Assembly (NCBI RefSeq): GCF_036516575.1 | Contig: NZ_DATBTY010000040.1 | Coordinates: forward strand, 148,143-212,142 | Length of the DNA stretch: 64,000 nucleotides | Direction: 5' to 3' | Source: Cerasibacillus sp036516575 | GTDB taxonomy: Bacteria > Bacillota > Bacilli > Bacillales > Amphibacillaceae | Part shown: positions 52,142-59,236 of the stretch, in pieces | How positions within the stretch are numbered: position 1 is the first letter of the stretch | Layout: each line of letters opens with the position of its first letter | The notes under the pieces: model-generated | The model's database searches: none | Told to the model about the DNA's origin: nothing | What the model saw: only the letters and a program-made list of their open reading frames with translations | Made by a program: the position numbers and the translations under genes

Positions 52142-52167
52142 AACACTCACATCCGTGGGTGTTTTTT
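52142..52167 (+). terminator. Intrinsic terminator before the lysis genes
   Basis: AACACTCAC and GTGGGTGTT around ATCC, followed by TTTTTT. Confidence 0.85.
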
Positions 52168-52197
52168 CATGTCCATTTTTAAAGGAGTTGATGAAAT

Positions 52198-52485
52198 TTG
52201 GAAGCATTATTAGGAGCAGGTAGCGTCGTATTCGGCATGGTTATAACATATTTTACCTTTGTTAGAAATCGAGATAAAGATGTTAAGCAAGATGCAGAAG
52301 ATGGCGCTGTCATTCGAACAAAACTGGACTCTATCGGTAAAGGTGTTGATGATATACGAATCGATCTAAAAGCAAATGAAAAACAAATGAGTCGCATGAA
52401 TGAACAGCTTATTCGTGTAGATGAAAGTACGAAGTCAGCACACAAACGTATCGACAAATTAGAGGGGGTGAGAAAGCATGGTTGA
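52198..52485 (+). CDS. XhlA-like lysis-associated membrane protein
   Basis: A 95-residue protein: an N-terminal membrane helix (GAGSVVFGMVITYFTF) and a C-terminal coiled coil (DSIGKGVDDIRIDLKANEKQ). It precedes the holin with an 8-nt overlap. PBSX XhlA has a similar coil-plus-helix make-up but opposite order, so this is XhlA-like by context rather than clear homology. Confidence 0.7.
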   Translation: MEALLGAGSVVFGMVITYFTFVRNRDKDVKQDAEDGAVIRTKLDSIGKGVDDIRIDLKANEKQMSRMNEQLIRVDESTKSAHKRIDKLEGVRKHG

Positions 52486-52729
52486 AATCTTAGCAATGGC
52501 CAGTGTGATCGCTCCAGTAACTAGCGGTGTGGTGCAAGTGGTAAAGCAAGCTACACAAATTAATAATCGTTATTTACCAGCAGTTGCGACTGTCCTAGGA
52601 ATGGGATTAGGTGCAGCTGCTTATTTTTTAGACGCAGAACTCGGATTAAGAGTTTGGGCAGGTGGGGTATCCGGTCTAGCAGCAGTCGGTTTATTTGAGC
52701 TAGGTAAGCAAACTGTAGATAAAGAGTAA
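52478..52729 (+). CDS. Phage holin
   Basis: An 83-residue protein with two or three hydrophobic segments (around 4-22, 32-50 and 58-75) and a short charged tail. Its size, helices and place directly before the amidase fit a holin; it resembles A118-type holins. It should permeabilise the membrane to release the lysin. Confidence 0.82.
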   Translation: MVEILAMASVIAPVTSGVVQVVKQATQINNRYLPAVATVLGMGLGAAAYFLDAELGLRVWAGGVSGLAAVGLFELGKQTVDKE

Positions 52730-52778
52730 TCACTTCGGTGGTTGCTCTTTTTTAATATATAAAAGGAGCATGATATTT

Positions 52779-53642
52779 ATGGTTAAAATTATTAAAAAGT
52801 TTATTCCAAAAGGGCAAACAAATCAAAGACCTGGTAGTTATATGGATCCTGAATATATCACGGTACACAATACAGCGAACACTAATAAGGGAGCCAACGC
52901 AGAAATGCATTCACGATATTTATTAAATGGAGCAGGTGGCCGAGTTGTTGGTTGGCATTTCACGGTAGATGATTCAGAGATTTATCAGCATTTACCATTA
53001 GATGAGCATGGTTGGCATGCAGGGGATGGAGGAAATGGTACTGGTAATCGCAAATCAATCGGAATCGAAATTTGTGAAAATAGTGATGGAGACTTTGGAA
53101 AGGCTGTTTCTAATGCAGTGTGGCTCATTCAAAAATTAATGAAGGACCATAACATCGGTATTAATCATGTAGTCACACATAAGCATTGGAGTGGTAAACA
53201 TTGCCCAAGACGTTTACTAGATCAGTGGCATGGTTTTAAAAAACGCTTAGAAAATAGTAAAAAGGCTAACTCTAAAAAGAAAACATCTAAAAATCCACAG
53301 ACAAGCGCATACACTGGTTCCAGTATTGTTGACTACCTTAATAGCATCAACGTTGATTCTAGTTTTAATAATCGAAAAAAATTAGCTAAACAATACGGTA
53401 TTTCTAACTATAAAGGAACAGCTAAACAAAACTTAGAGTTGCTAAATAAAATGAGAAAGGGAACTAAACCAAAGTCAGTCAAAAAAGGCAACATGAAAAC
53501 AACATCGATTGTTGATTATTTAAAATCAATCGGTGTAGATAGTTCATTTTCTAACAGAAAGAAACTAGCTGCTAAGCACGGTATTAAAAATTATCGAGGC
53601 ACAGCATCCCAAAATACTCAATTGCTAAATAAAATGAGATAA
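52779..53642 (+). CDS. N-acetylmuramoyl-L-alanine amidase (endolysin)
   Basis: A 287-residue Amidase_2 enzyme. The catalytic domain is residues 1-150 with zinc ligands in TVHNTA and KHWSGKHCPRRLL. Two C-terminal cell-wall-binding repeats of about 45 residues follow (SIVDYLNSINVDSSFNNRKK and SIVDYLKSIGVDSSFSNRKK). ATG 52779 follows AAGGAG by 11 nt; ATG 52770 is too close to it. A terminator follows. Confidence 0.92.
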   Translation: MVKIIKKFIPKGQTNQRPGSYMDPEYITVHNTANTNKGANAEMHSRYLLNGAGGRVVGWHFTVDDSEIYQHLPLDEHGWHAGDGGNGTGNRKSIGIEICENSDGDFGKAVSNAVWLIQKLMKDHNIGINHVVTHKHWSGKHCPRRLLDQWHGFKKRLENSKKANSKKKTSKNPQTSAYTGSSIVDYLNSINVDSSFNNRKKLAKQYGISNYKGTAKQNLELLNKMRKGTKPKSVKKGNMKTTSIVDYLKSIGVDSSFSNRKKLAAKHGIKNYRGTASQNTQLLNKMR

Positions 53643-53653
53643 ATAAAAAATAC

Positions 53654-53675
53654 CCCTCAGATTTGAGGGGTTTTA
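53654..53675. terminator. Terminator after the endolysin
   Basis: CCCCTCA (53654-53660) and TGAGGGG (53665-53671) around GATT, followed by TTTT. It also lies at the 3' end of the convergent - strand cassette and may serve both. Confidence 0.88.
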
Positions 53676-53954
53676 AAATTGAATATTTATATCGCAATGT
53701 TTTTTGAAGTTTTTCTTGATGCTTTCTAAAATGTGTGTTTTATCCATTTTATTATTGTAGACATTGTCTTCATAAAAGATTTTTATCATACCAAACTCAT
53801 TAACAGAGAAAGAATAATTCTCTTCATTAATTATTAATATACTTCCGTAATCTCTGTAATTACCGTGTGTTTGTTTGAATTCCTTTTTTACTTCTTCAAA
53901 ATTTAAGTCGAGATACGTTTTAGCGGGAGAAAATGATTCACTAATCAATGTCAT
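53673..53954 (-). CDS. Accessory cassette gene 4 (unknown)
   Basis: A 93-residue protein (TLISESFSPAKTYLDLNFEE, FSVNEFGMIKIFYEDNVYNN), mixed alpha/beta with many Asn and Lys. Last gene of a four-gene overlapping - strand operon; its start overlaps the previous stop by 4 nt. No family recognised. Confidence 0.65.
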   Translation of the reverse strand: MTLISESFSPAKTYLDLNFEEVKKEFKQTHGNYRDYGSILIINEENYSFSVNEFGMIKIFYEDNVYNNKMDKTHILESIKKNFKKHCDINIQF

Positions 53955-54304
53955 TTTAATCCCTCCTGATCTATTTTTGAAGTAATGTTATTGAAGTCTT
54001 TCACACTTGAATAATGATTGACAATGTCCTCTAATGATTTGTTTTGATTTCTTACATATTCAGTTTGATCGTCAATTATTTTTTTTAGATGTGAGTATTC
54101 CCAGTTTGCTTCAGTGATATTCCCATTTTCAACTAAGCTTTTTAATTGTTTATCCATGTCATCGATATTACTATAACTATGTTCTATGGACCCATACTCT
54201 TTAAGTTCATTTAGCAGCTCGAATACCTTTAATACGTTTTTGTTATTGCTTTTATTTTGCAATCTGTGAGAAAAATCTATAAATCTAAATTCCATGTTAT
54301 CCAA
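53951..54304 (-). CDS. Accessory cassette gene 3 (unknown)
   Basis: A 117-residue soluble, mostly helical protein (MDNMEFRFIDFSHRLQNKSN, VKDFNNITSKIDQEGLK). It overlaps gene 2 by 8 nt and gene 4 by 4 nt, so it is translated in a coupled chain. No family recognised. Confidence 0.65.
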   Translation of the reverse strand: MDNMEFRFIDFSHRLQNKSNNKNVLKVFELLNELKEYGSIEHSYSNIDDMDKQLKSLVENGNITEANWEYSHLKKIIDDQTEYVRNQNKSLEDIVNHYSSVKDFNNITSKIDQEGLK

Positions 54305-54719
54305 TAACCTCTACCCCATATTTTTTGAGTTTTTTTGTGATGTTATTCAATAATCTGGGAACGTCCTTTTTTTTATTAAGGAACTCTCTAGGGTCACATA
54401 AAAATATTTTCATTAATGTATTGAAATCATTTTTAATATCTTTAGGCATAATAAAGAAAGTCCAAGAAGCTTCTAATAAGTGTTTTCTTAATTTGTCATA
54501 TTCAATGGTTGTAGAATCTATTGTTCCACGAATAATTATACTAAATAACTCTTTATTATTTTGTGTAAGTGCTATTAATACTGTTCTCTTATGTCTTGAT
54601 TTTTCTCTTTTCATATTAATGATTTGTCCAATCGTAAATGTAAAAATAGTTATTATAGCTCCTACAAGTGTATAAAAGGCTTTATGCTCTAAAAACGATA
54701 TTTTAGAAAAAATAATCAT
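54297..54719 (-). CDS. Accessory cassette gene 2, membrane protein (unknown)
   Basis: A 140-residue protein with one membrane helix (about 15-35, FYTLVGAIITIFTFTIGQII) followed by a basic stretch (NMKREKSRHKR) and a soluble helical domain. Coupled to gene 1 by a 4-nt overlap. Membrane-anchored effector or sensor is a guess. Confidence 0.66.
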   Translation of the reverse strand: MIIFSKISFLEHKAFYTLVGAIITIFTFTIGQIINMKREKSRHKRTVLIALTQNNKELFSIIIRGTIDSTTIEYDKLRKHLLEASWTFFIMPKDIKNDFNTLMKIFLCDPREFLNKKKDVPRLLNNITKKLKKYGVEVIG

Positions 54720-55309
54720 TTTTCTTTAAATTTATCTGCATGTTTTTTTAGATTCTCTAAATTATCAATTAATTTGTTAGATTCTTCAATATAATGATCG
54801 ATTAATCTGGAGTCTAAGTTAAAAATTCCCTTATGTAATGATTGGACAGTGACATTAGAAAAGATGCTAATAATACCTAACATAGACGCGGTAGTAAATA
54901 AAGCGTCTAATGATTTTCCGTCCACACGAGACAATCTGATTTTATGGTAATTAGAATTATCTTCTATATTTATAGATGCAGAACTTAATAAAAACGGATT
55001 GTTAGATGTTTTATCGATATGTTTTTTTAACGGGAGGCTATACATAGCTTTTATGTTATTAAGCTCATCTAACAAATGTTGAAAGTCACTATCTGATTCT
55101 TCAATGGTATTATCAGAAGCGATATAGCTTATTAATATCGGTGTTAAATCCTTTGTCAGATAACTTAGACTTTCTTCTATATTGATAGATGTATTGTCTT
55201 GGTTTAGGGTGTATTCCAGAATAAATTTTAATGAATCCATAGAACCTGTTCGTTTATTGAAGAATTCTAACAATTTATTCACATCTGCTTTTAGCTTTCT
55301 TGCATCCAT
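54716..55309 (-). CDS. Accessory cassette gene 1 (unknown)
   Basis: A 197-residue protein: a helical N-terminal part (KLKADVNKLLEFFNKRTGSM), a middle region (IRLSRVDGKSLDALFTTASM) and a C-terminal coiled segment rich in Lys and Glu. First gene of the cassette, with AGAAGGAGA 11 nt before the ATG and an extended -10 promoter upstream. No family recognised. Confidence 0.67.
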   Translation of the reverse strand: MDARKLKADVNKLLEFFNKRTGSMDSLKFILEYTLNQDNTSINIEESLSYLTKDLTPILISYIASDNTIEESDSDFQHLLDELNNIKAMYSLPLKKHIDKTSNNPFLLSSASINIEDNSNYHKIRLSRVDGKSLDALFTTASMLGIISIFSNVTVQSLHKGIFNLDSRLIDHYIEESNKLIDNLENLKKHADKFKEK

Positions 55310-55347
55310 GCTACTGTATTCTCCTTCTAAAAATATTATTTTACCAT

Positions 55348-55353
55348 ATTATA
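55348..55353 (-). promoter_or_regulatory. Extended -10 promoter of the accessory cassette
   Basis: On the - strand TGCTATAAT supplies an extended -10. The -35 is poor (CCACAT at 17 nt). It lies about 40 nt upstream of the first cassette gene and would drive lysogenic expression independent of the phage late promoter. Confidence 0.55.
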
Positions 55354-55495
55354 GCACAACAGATTTCTTTATGTGGTTTTGTTACAAAATAGTTGTTGAT
55401 TATATGTGATTGTCTTTTTTTGTTTATAGAAATCCTTTCCACTTGAAAACAGAACATTAGTTCCCTATAATGATAATTAACAGGAGGGAACAGAT

Positions 55496-55717
55496 GTGCG
55501 TAAAGAGTTGTTGAAATGTATGTATAAAAATCAGTTAGCCGAACTTATTTATATGTCTCAAGATGGAAAGATTACAAAAAGACGAGTTAAAGTTTATAAG
55601 ATAGATGAACAACATTTCCAAGGTTATTGCTTGCTACGTAGGGCAACACGTACATTTAATTACAACAATGTATTAGCACTTGTTCCAGTCATAGAAAAAG
55701 AAAGAATGGTGGTTTAA
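55496..55717 (+). CDS. WYL-like small protein paired with YolD
   Basis: A 73-residue protein (ISQ..KITKRRVKVYKIDEQHFQGYCLLRRATRTF in outline) similar to the stand-alone WYL-like proteins encoded beside yolD in Firmicutes. The GTG follows GGAGGG by 8 nt. Possibly a small regulator. Confidence 0.7.
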   Translation: MRKELLKCMYKNQLAELIYMSQDGKITKRRVKVYKIDEQHFQGYCLLRRATRTFNYNNVLALVPVIEKERMVV

Positions 55718-55885
55718 ATGAACGATCATATAAAAGATCGTGGCACAAAGAAATGGACATCAATTATGTTACCAGAACATGTGAAAGCATTGAGGGAGCT
55801 TAATAAAGAATTGGATAAGGTGCAAAAGCCCATTTTAGACGAACAAAAGATATGGGAAAATGAAGTTAAGCTGCAGATGGCTTAA
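55718..55885 (+). CDS. YolD-like protein, C-terminally truncated
   Basis: A 55-residue protein with the YolD signature (KDRGTKKWTSIMLPEHVKAL ... LDEQKIWENEV). YolD proteins are usually about 100 residues and are often encoded with a Y-family polymerase (UvrX). Here the frame stops early and no polymerase gene follows. It begins immediately after the upstream stop. Confidence 0.72.
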   Translation: MNDHIKDRGTKKWTSIMLPEHVKALRELNKELDKVQKPILDEQKIWENEVKLQMA

Positions 55886-56027
55886 CATTAGAACTTGTAA
55901 GTAATAAAATGATGAGAATTTGCCTAAAGAGATTTGAAGGGCTGTTTGCTTATATTTAGTATCAATTAACTCTGTGACTCAAACAACCCTCATAGTTTTA
56001 TGTTAGAAAATCATATATCTTATTTAA

Positions 56028-56306
56028 TTACATTTCGTGGTTAATTTTTTTTTTGAAAAAAGATAATAGAACCCAGGATATTATAAATGATAATATAGGA
56101 TAAATTATATTCCATGATGAAAAGTTCATAGGTAATTCAGGATAAAGTATTTTAAAATAAGAAAATTCATACATTAAATTTAGTATCAATGTTATTATAG
56201 GTGCGATAAATAGCTTTTTTGTGACAATAGATACTGCAACACCGAAGCCAATCACTACTAAAGGTACTATAACCAATTGCATAATAAAAGGATCAATAGA
56301 GCCCAT
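56028..56306 (-). CDS. Small membrane protein (DUF2651-like)
   Basis: A 92-residue protein with three hydrophobic segments (about 8-28, 30-48 and 65-85) and a basic tail (FFKKKINHEM). It resembles the DUF2651/YbeF group by length and pattern; this is a tentative match. GGAGG lies upstream on the - strand. Confidence 0.62.
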   Translation of the reverse strand: MGSIDPFIMQLVIVPLVVIGFGVAVSIVTKKLFIAPIITLILNLMYEFSYFKILYPELPMNFSSWNIIYPILSFIISWVLLSFFKKKINHEM

Positions 56307-56356
56307 GATGTATCTCCTCCACTTTGATATTATATTTTATATTGTGAATCAAACTA

Positions 56357-56920
56357 TCACCATTTTTTCTTTTTATATATAAACCCGTTATAACTTAGAT
56401 ATGATTGGTTTATATAATCATAAGGCTTTATAATAGATGGCGTCCTCCATTTAAGTGGCATATTTGGACCAGAGTTCTTGGGAACTTTGTATGTTTTTCC
56501 TGCCTTGTAATAAGAATACCATACTATTTCGCTACAATACGTATTTTTAATATTTTTCGGGTCTGAAGTTATAAGATATGGTATTTTTTTATTTTTAAAA
56601 TATTTTTTAGCCATGTTTGCAGCTTTTTTTCCTAATGCTGCTGATTTTGGTCTAACCACTTTTGTTTTTGGATATTCTTTAAACCACTTAGTTATAGACA
56701 TAGTTGTAGGATAAGGTGAACTTTTTCTACCTGATGTATGCAAAATGGTTGTAGAAGAAATTGCAATACCGGTATGGCCAGTTAAGCCTTTTGAACTAGT
56801 AGATTTTGTAATAAAAATATCTCCAGGTCTATACCCTGATGCTTCAACTTTATTGTCTGTAAACAAAACAAAAGACAACATAATTGTGAAAATCATCAGT
56901 AGTTTGATAATTCTTTTCAT
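56357..56920 (-). CDS. Secreted NlpC/P60-superfamily (YiiX-like) cysteine hydrolase
   Basis: A 187-residue protein with a signal peptide (about 1-27, cut near VEASG). The fold is a permuted papain-like NlpC/P60: the His comes first (GDIFITKSTSSKGLTGHTGI) and the Cys later (YCSEIVWYSYYKAG). It should act on peptidoglycan or lipid amide bonds at the cell surface. It lies in the right accessory region with its own orientation, so it is probably expressed by the lysogen. Confidence 0.75.
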   Translation of the reverse strand: MKRIIKLLMIFTIMLSFVLFTDNKVEASGYRPGDIFITKSTSSKGLTGHTGIAISSTTILHTSGRKSSPYPTTMSITKWFKEYPKTKVVRPKSAALGKKAANMAKKYFKNKKIPYLITSDPKNIKNTYCSEIVWYSYYKAGKTYKVPKNSGPNMPLKWRTPSIIKPYDYINQSYLSYNGFIYKKKKW

Positions 56921-57171
56921 TATGAAATACCTCCCTAATTATTATAGTAAAAAATATAAAAAAATAAACATGAAATGCAATAGCTTCGACAAAAATAGTT
57001 ACAAATCGACAGCAACACCTTATGTATATTCCGTAAAATATGTATGTTATTCTACTAAATATTAAATATTGATGAATACAAAAGGTAATTTATCTTAAAC
57101 AATATTAGAGCTTTCTTATAAAGAAAAGAATAATAAAAAGAAAAAATGAACTGTTATCAAAGTAAGATTGA

Positions 57172-57280
57172 CTGGAGAGTCCGGTAGAATACCGGAAACA
57201 AACCAGCCAAATTTCTGCTTAAATATTTAGTCTAACTTTTGGGGTTCAGTACATACTCCTCAAACATGAGGGGTTTTATT
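57172..57280 (+). ncRNA. Candidate structured RNA with terminator
   Basis: Part of a 378-nt gene-free stretch (56921-57298). It holds nested pairings, CCGGTA-GAA-TACCGG (57181-57195) inside CTGG (57172-57175) / CCAG (57203-57206). A terminator hairpin follows, CTCCTCA-AACA-TGAGGGG with TTTT (57256-57278). No ORF above 30 codons on the + strand explains the terminator, so a small RNA is possible. The rest of the stretch is featureless AT-rich DNA. Confidence 0.4.
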
Positions 57281-57288
57281 AAGAAAAA

Positions 57289-57309
57289 AGAGTCGTGCTT
57301 AACGACTCT
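57289..57309 (-). terminator. Terminator of the 57403 gene (- strand)
   Basis: Read on the - strand: AGAGTCGT, loop, ACGACTCT, then TTTTTT. It begins at the stop codon of the small zinc protein. Confidence 0.85.
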
Positions 57310-57403
57310 CTTCCTTATCTAAACAATCATGACAGCTCACTTTGCCATTTCTAACAGTTCCATCATCTGAATAACTTCCACAAATTGAACACGATTGGTA
57401 CAT
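57299..57403 (-). CDS. 34-residue zinc-binding micro-protein
   Basis: MYQSCSICGSYSDDGTVRNG... with CSIC and CHDC pairs, a minimal zinc ribbon. GGAGGATG lies directly before the ATG on the - strand, and a proper terminator follows, so this short frame looks real. Function unknown. Confidence 0.6.
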   Translation of the reverse strand: MYQSCSICGSYSDDGTVRNGKVSCHDCLDKEESR

Positions 57404-57506
57404 ATGATCATCCTCCAAATTTATCCTTATTAAAAATAAGCATGGTATTAGTATCATTTTAATGTAAATCTCATCGTCATTCAACTTAATAAGGGAACTA
57501 ATGTTC

Positions 57507-57535
57507 TTGTTATTTTCCTAACTAAATACTATAAT
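57507..57535 (+). promoter_or_regulatory. Sigma-A-like promoter of the recombinase operon
   Basis: TTGTTA (57507-57512), 17-nt spacer, TATAAT (57530-57535). An inverted repeat TGCATCA (57570-57576) / TGATGCA (57595-57601) follows in the leader and overlaps the ribosome binding site GAGGTGATG of the small ORF. No convincing sigma-E promoter was found. Confidence 0.65.
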
Positions 57536-57603
57536 GTACGTAAGTGCATTACTATTAATACGGACAAGTTGCATCATCATACGCTATATCGAGGTGATGC
57601 ATC

Positions 57604-57771
57604 ATGAAAGTAACCGTCATTAAAGGTAAGCACTTCGACAGTCATTTGAATAGGGCATATAGGTACATTATTGAATGTTACAGGGAGGAACTGAGACGTG
57701 ATAGGAATTTACGTAAGAGTATCGACCGAGGAACAGAAAAAGGGATACAGTGTAGAAGGACAGATAAATGA
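57604..57771 (+). CDS. Small basic protein overlapping the recombinase start (candidate excision factor)
   Basis: A 55-residue basic protein (MKVTVIKGKHFDSHLNRAYR ... EELRRDRNLRKS). GAGGTGATG lies 5-7 nt upstream. Its last 74 nt overlap the spoIVCA reading frame. Large serine recombinases need a small, unrelated directionality factor to excise; position and charge make this a candidate only. Confidence 0.6.
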   Translation: MKVTVIKGKHFDSHLNRAYRYIIECYREELRRDRNLRKSIDRGTEKGIQCRRTDK

Positions 57772-59194
57772 TTGCATTAACATGGCTAAAACAGATAACA
57801 TTATAAAATATGTTGATGATGGGTATACCGGTGAAATATTAAATCGCCCAGCACTGACTAAAATGTTAGAAGATGCCGAGAACGAAATCATAAATAAAAT
57901 TATTTGTTATGATCCGGATCGTTTATCTAGGAAACTATTAAATCAATTAATCATTACGGAAAAACTAGAAAAATTTAATGTGGAATTAAAATTTGTTCGT
58001 AGTGATTATAAATCCGATCCGGAAGGGCAATTATATTTTCAAATTCGTGGTGCTTTTTCTGAATTTGATAAGGCAAAGATAAAACATAATACAATGACAG
58101 GTAGATACAGAAAAGCCAAAAAAGGCCATGTTGTAAAAGGTTCTGGACTTTTTGGTTATGACTATGATAGGGAAAAAAAGACATATGTTATTAATGAAGA
58201 AGAGGCAAAAGTTATTAAGATGATTTTCGATTATTTTACTGATCCTCATACAAAGTTTAAAGGGATAAATGGCATAGCCCACCATTTAACTGAGCTTGGT
58301 ATTCCGACACCGAGAGGGAAAAAAGTTTGGCATAGACAAGTGGTCCGACAAATGTTAATGAATGAATCATATACGGGTCGATATTTTCAAAATAAATATA
58401 ATACAGAAGGAAATTATGTTAAAAAGCAAGCAGGGGAAAGGGTAGAATTGCGACTAAGACCGAGAGAAGAATGGCTTGAAACGAGAATTCCAAGAATCAT
58501 TAGTGATGAGCAGTTTAATTTTGCACAACAAAAAATAAAGCATGCTAAAAGAAGGTTTGCGAACTATGGCCGACATAATTATTTGTTGTCTGGTTTAGTA
58601 AGATGTGGTCGATGTGGAGAAACGATGACAGGTAGAAAAAGAAAGTCTCACGGAAAGGACTATTTTGTTTATGAGTGTCGTAAGAATTATGCCGGTGCAA
58701 AAAGTAGAGGCTGCGGAAGAGAAATGAGTGAAAACAAATTAAATAAAATCGTTTGGACAAAAGTCGTTGATATGTTAAATAACCCCGAAAAGGTAAATGA
58801 ATACAAAGATGATATTCCAGCAAAGAATTATTTGTTAGAAGAAATAACTCACCTTGAAAATCAAATTAAACGCGTTAGAAATGGTAGAAAAAGATTACTT
58901 TCATTAATTTCTATAAGCGATGATGAACTCAATCTTGATGAAATTAAAGAAAAAATGAGAGAGCTCCAGGATGAGGAGAAAAAATACAAGGAATCATTAA
59001 AAGAATTAAAGAAAGAAAACAAACACCAAAAACATAATGAATACAGCGAAATCATTCTTCAAGAAACCCTTCAATATTATTTATCTGTGAAGGATACAAA
59101 CTTTGATAAAAACCAAATGAAAAAAATAATCCGCATGATTGTAGAAGAAGTTGTCGTAGTTGATGCGAAAACGGTTTACATTCATACATTCTAA
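57698..59194 (+). CDS. spoIVCA: SpoIVCA-type large serine recombinase
   Basis: A 498-residue large serine recombinase. The catalytic domain has Ser9 in YVRVSTEEQ and DPDRLSRKL. The recombinase domain includes GKKVWHRQVVRQMLMNESYTG (in part), and a zinc ribbon (CGRCGETMTGRKRKSHGKDY) and coiled-coil C-terminus follow. Identity with B. subtilis SpoIVCA looks high throughout (for example NYLLSGLVRCG, SENKLN). It integrates the phage into sigK and excises it to rebuild sigK. It lies 15 nt from the right junction. GGGAGG precedes the GTG. Confidence 0.95.
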   Translation: MIGIYVRVSTEEQKKGYSVEGQINDCINMAKTDNIIKYVDDGYTGEILNRPALTKMLEDAENEIINKIICYDPDRLSRKLLNQLIITEKLEKFNVELKFVRSDYKSDPEGQLYFQIRGAFSEFDKAKIKHNTMTGRYRKAKKGHVVKGSGLFGYDYDREKKTYVINEEEAKVIKMIFDYFTDPHTKFKGINGIAHHLTELGIPTPRGKKVWHRQVVRQMLMNESYTGRYFQNKYNTEGNYVKKQAGERVELRLRPREEWLETRIPRIISDEQFNFAQQKIKHAKRRFANYGRHNYLLSGLVRCGRCGETMTGRKRKSHGKDYFVYECRKNYAGAKSRGCGREMSENKLNKIVWTKVVDMLNNPEKVNEYKDDIPAKNYLLEEITHLENQIKRVRNGRKRLLSLISISDDELNLDEIKEKMRELQDEEKKYKESLKELKKENKHQKHNEYSEIILQETLQYYLSVKDTNFDKNQMKKIIRMIVEEVVVVDAKTVYIHTF

Positions 59195-59209
59195 CGATTT
59201 TTAAATGTA

Positions 59210-59236
59210 CCCCCCTATTGTTATAAAGATTTCATT
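59210..59236. other. Right attachment junction (inner arm plus 8-bp core)
   Basis: Inner arm CCCCCCTATTGTTATAAAG (59210-59228) and core ATTTCATT (59229-59236). Joined to the left inner arm it recreates a 46-bp phage attP with near-perfect dyad symmetry around the core; the central dinucleotide is TC, which is not palindromic and sets direction. Confidence 0.9.

Larger units (their letters stand above)
16857..59236. mobile_element. sigK-intervening prophage (skin-like), HK97-type siphovirus
   Basis: A 42,372-bp element (core to core) inserted in sigK. It has a lysogeny/repressor region, replication genes, a full head-tail-lysis module and, next to the right junction, a SpoIVCA-type large serine recombinase. 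Most phage genes run opposite to sigK. It should excise in the mother cell during sporulation to rebuild sigK, as the B. subtilis skin does, but unlike skin it keeps nearly all the genes of a tailed phage. Possible damage: an in-frame TGA in the Tal/fibre gene. Confidence 0.95.

Noticed and set aside
55904..55954. A 16-codon peptide ORF as an arbitrium-like signal
   Set aside because: No secretion signal, no adjacent aimR-like receptor and no ribosome binding site.
57578..57585. CATACGCT as a sigma-E -10 element for the recombinase operon
   Set aside because: No -35 match at 14-15 nt upstream, and the implied start would fall inside the ribosome binding site of the small ORF.
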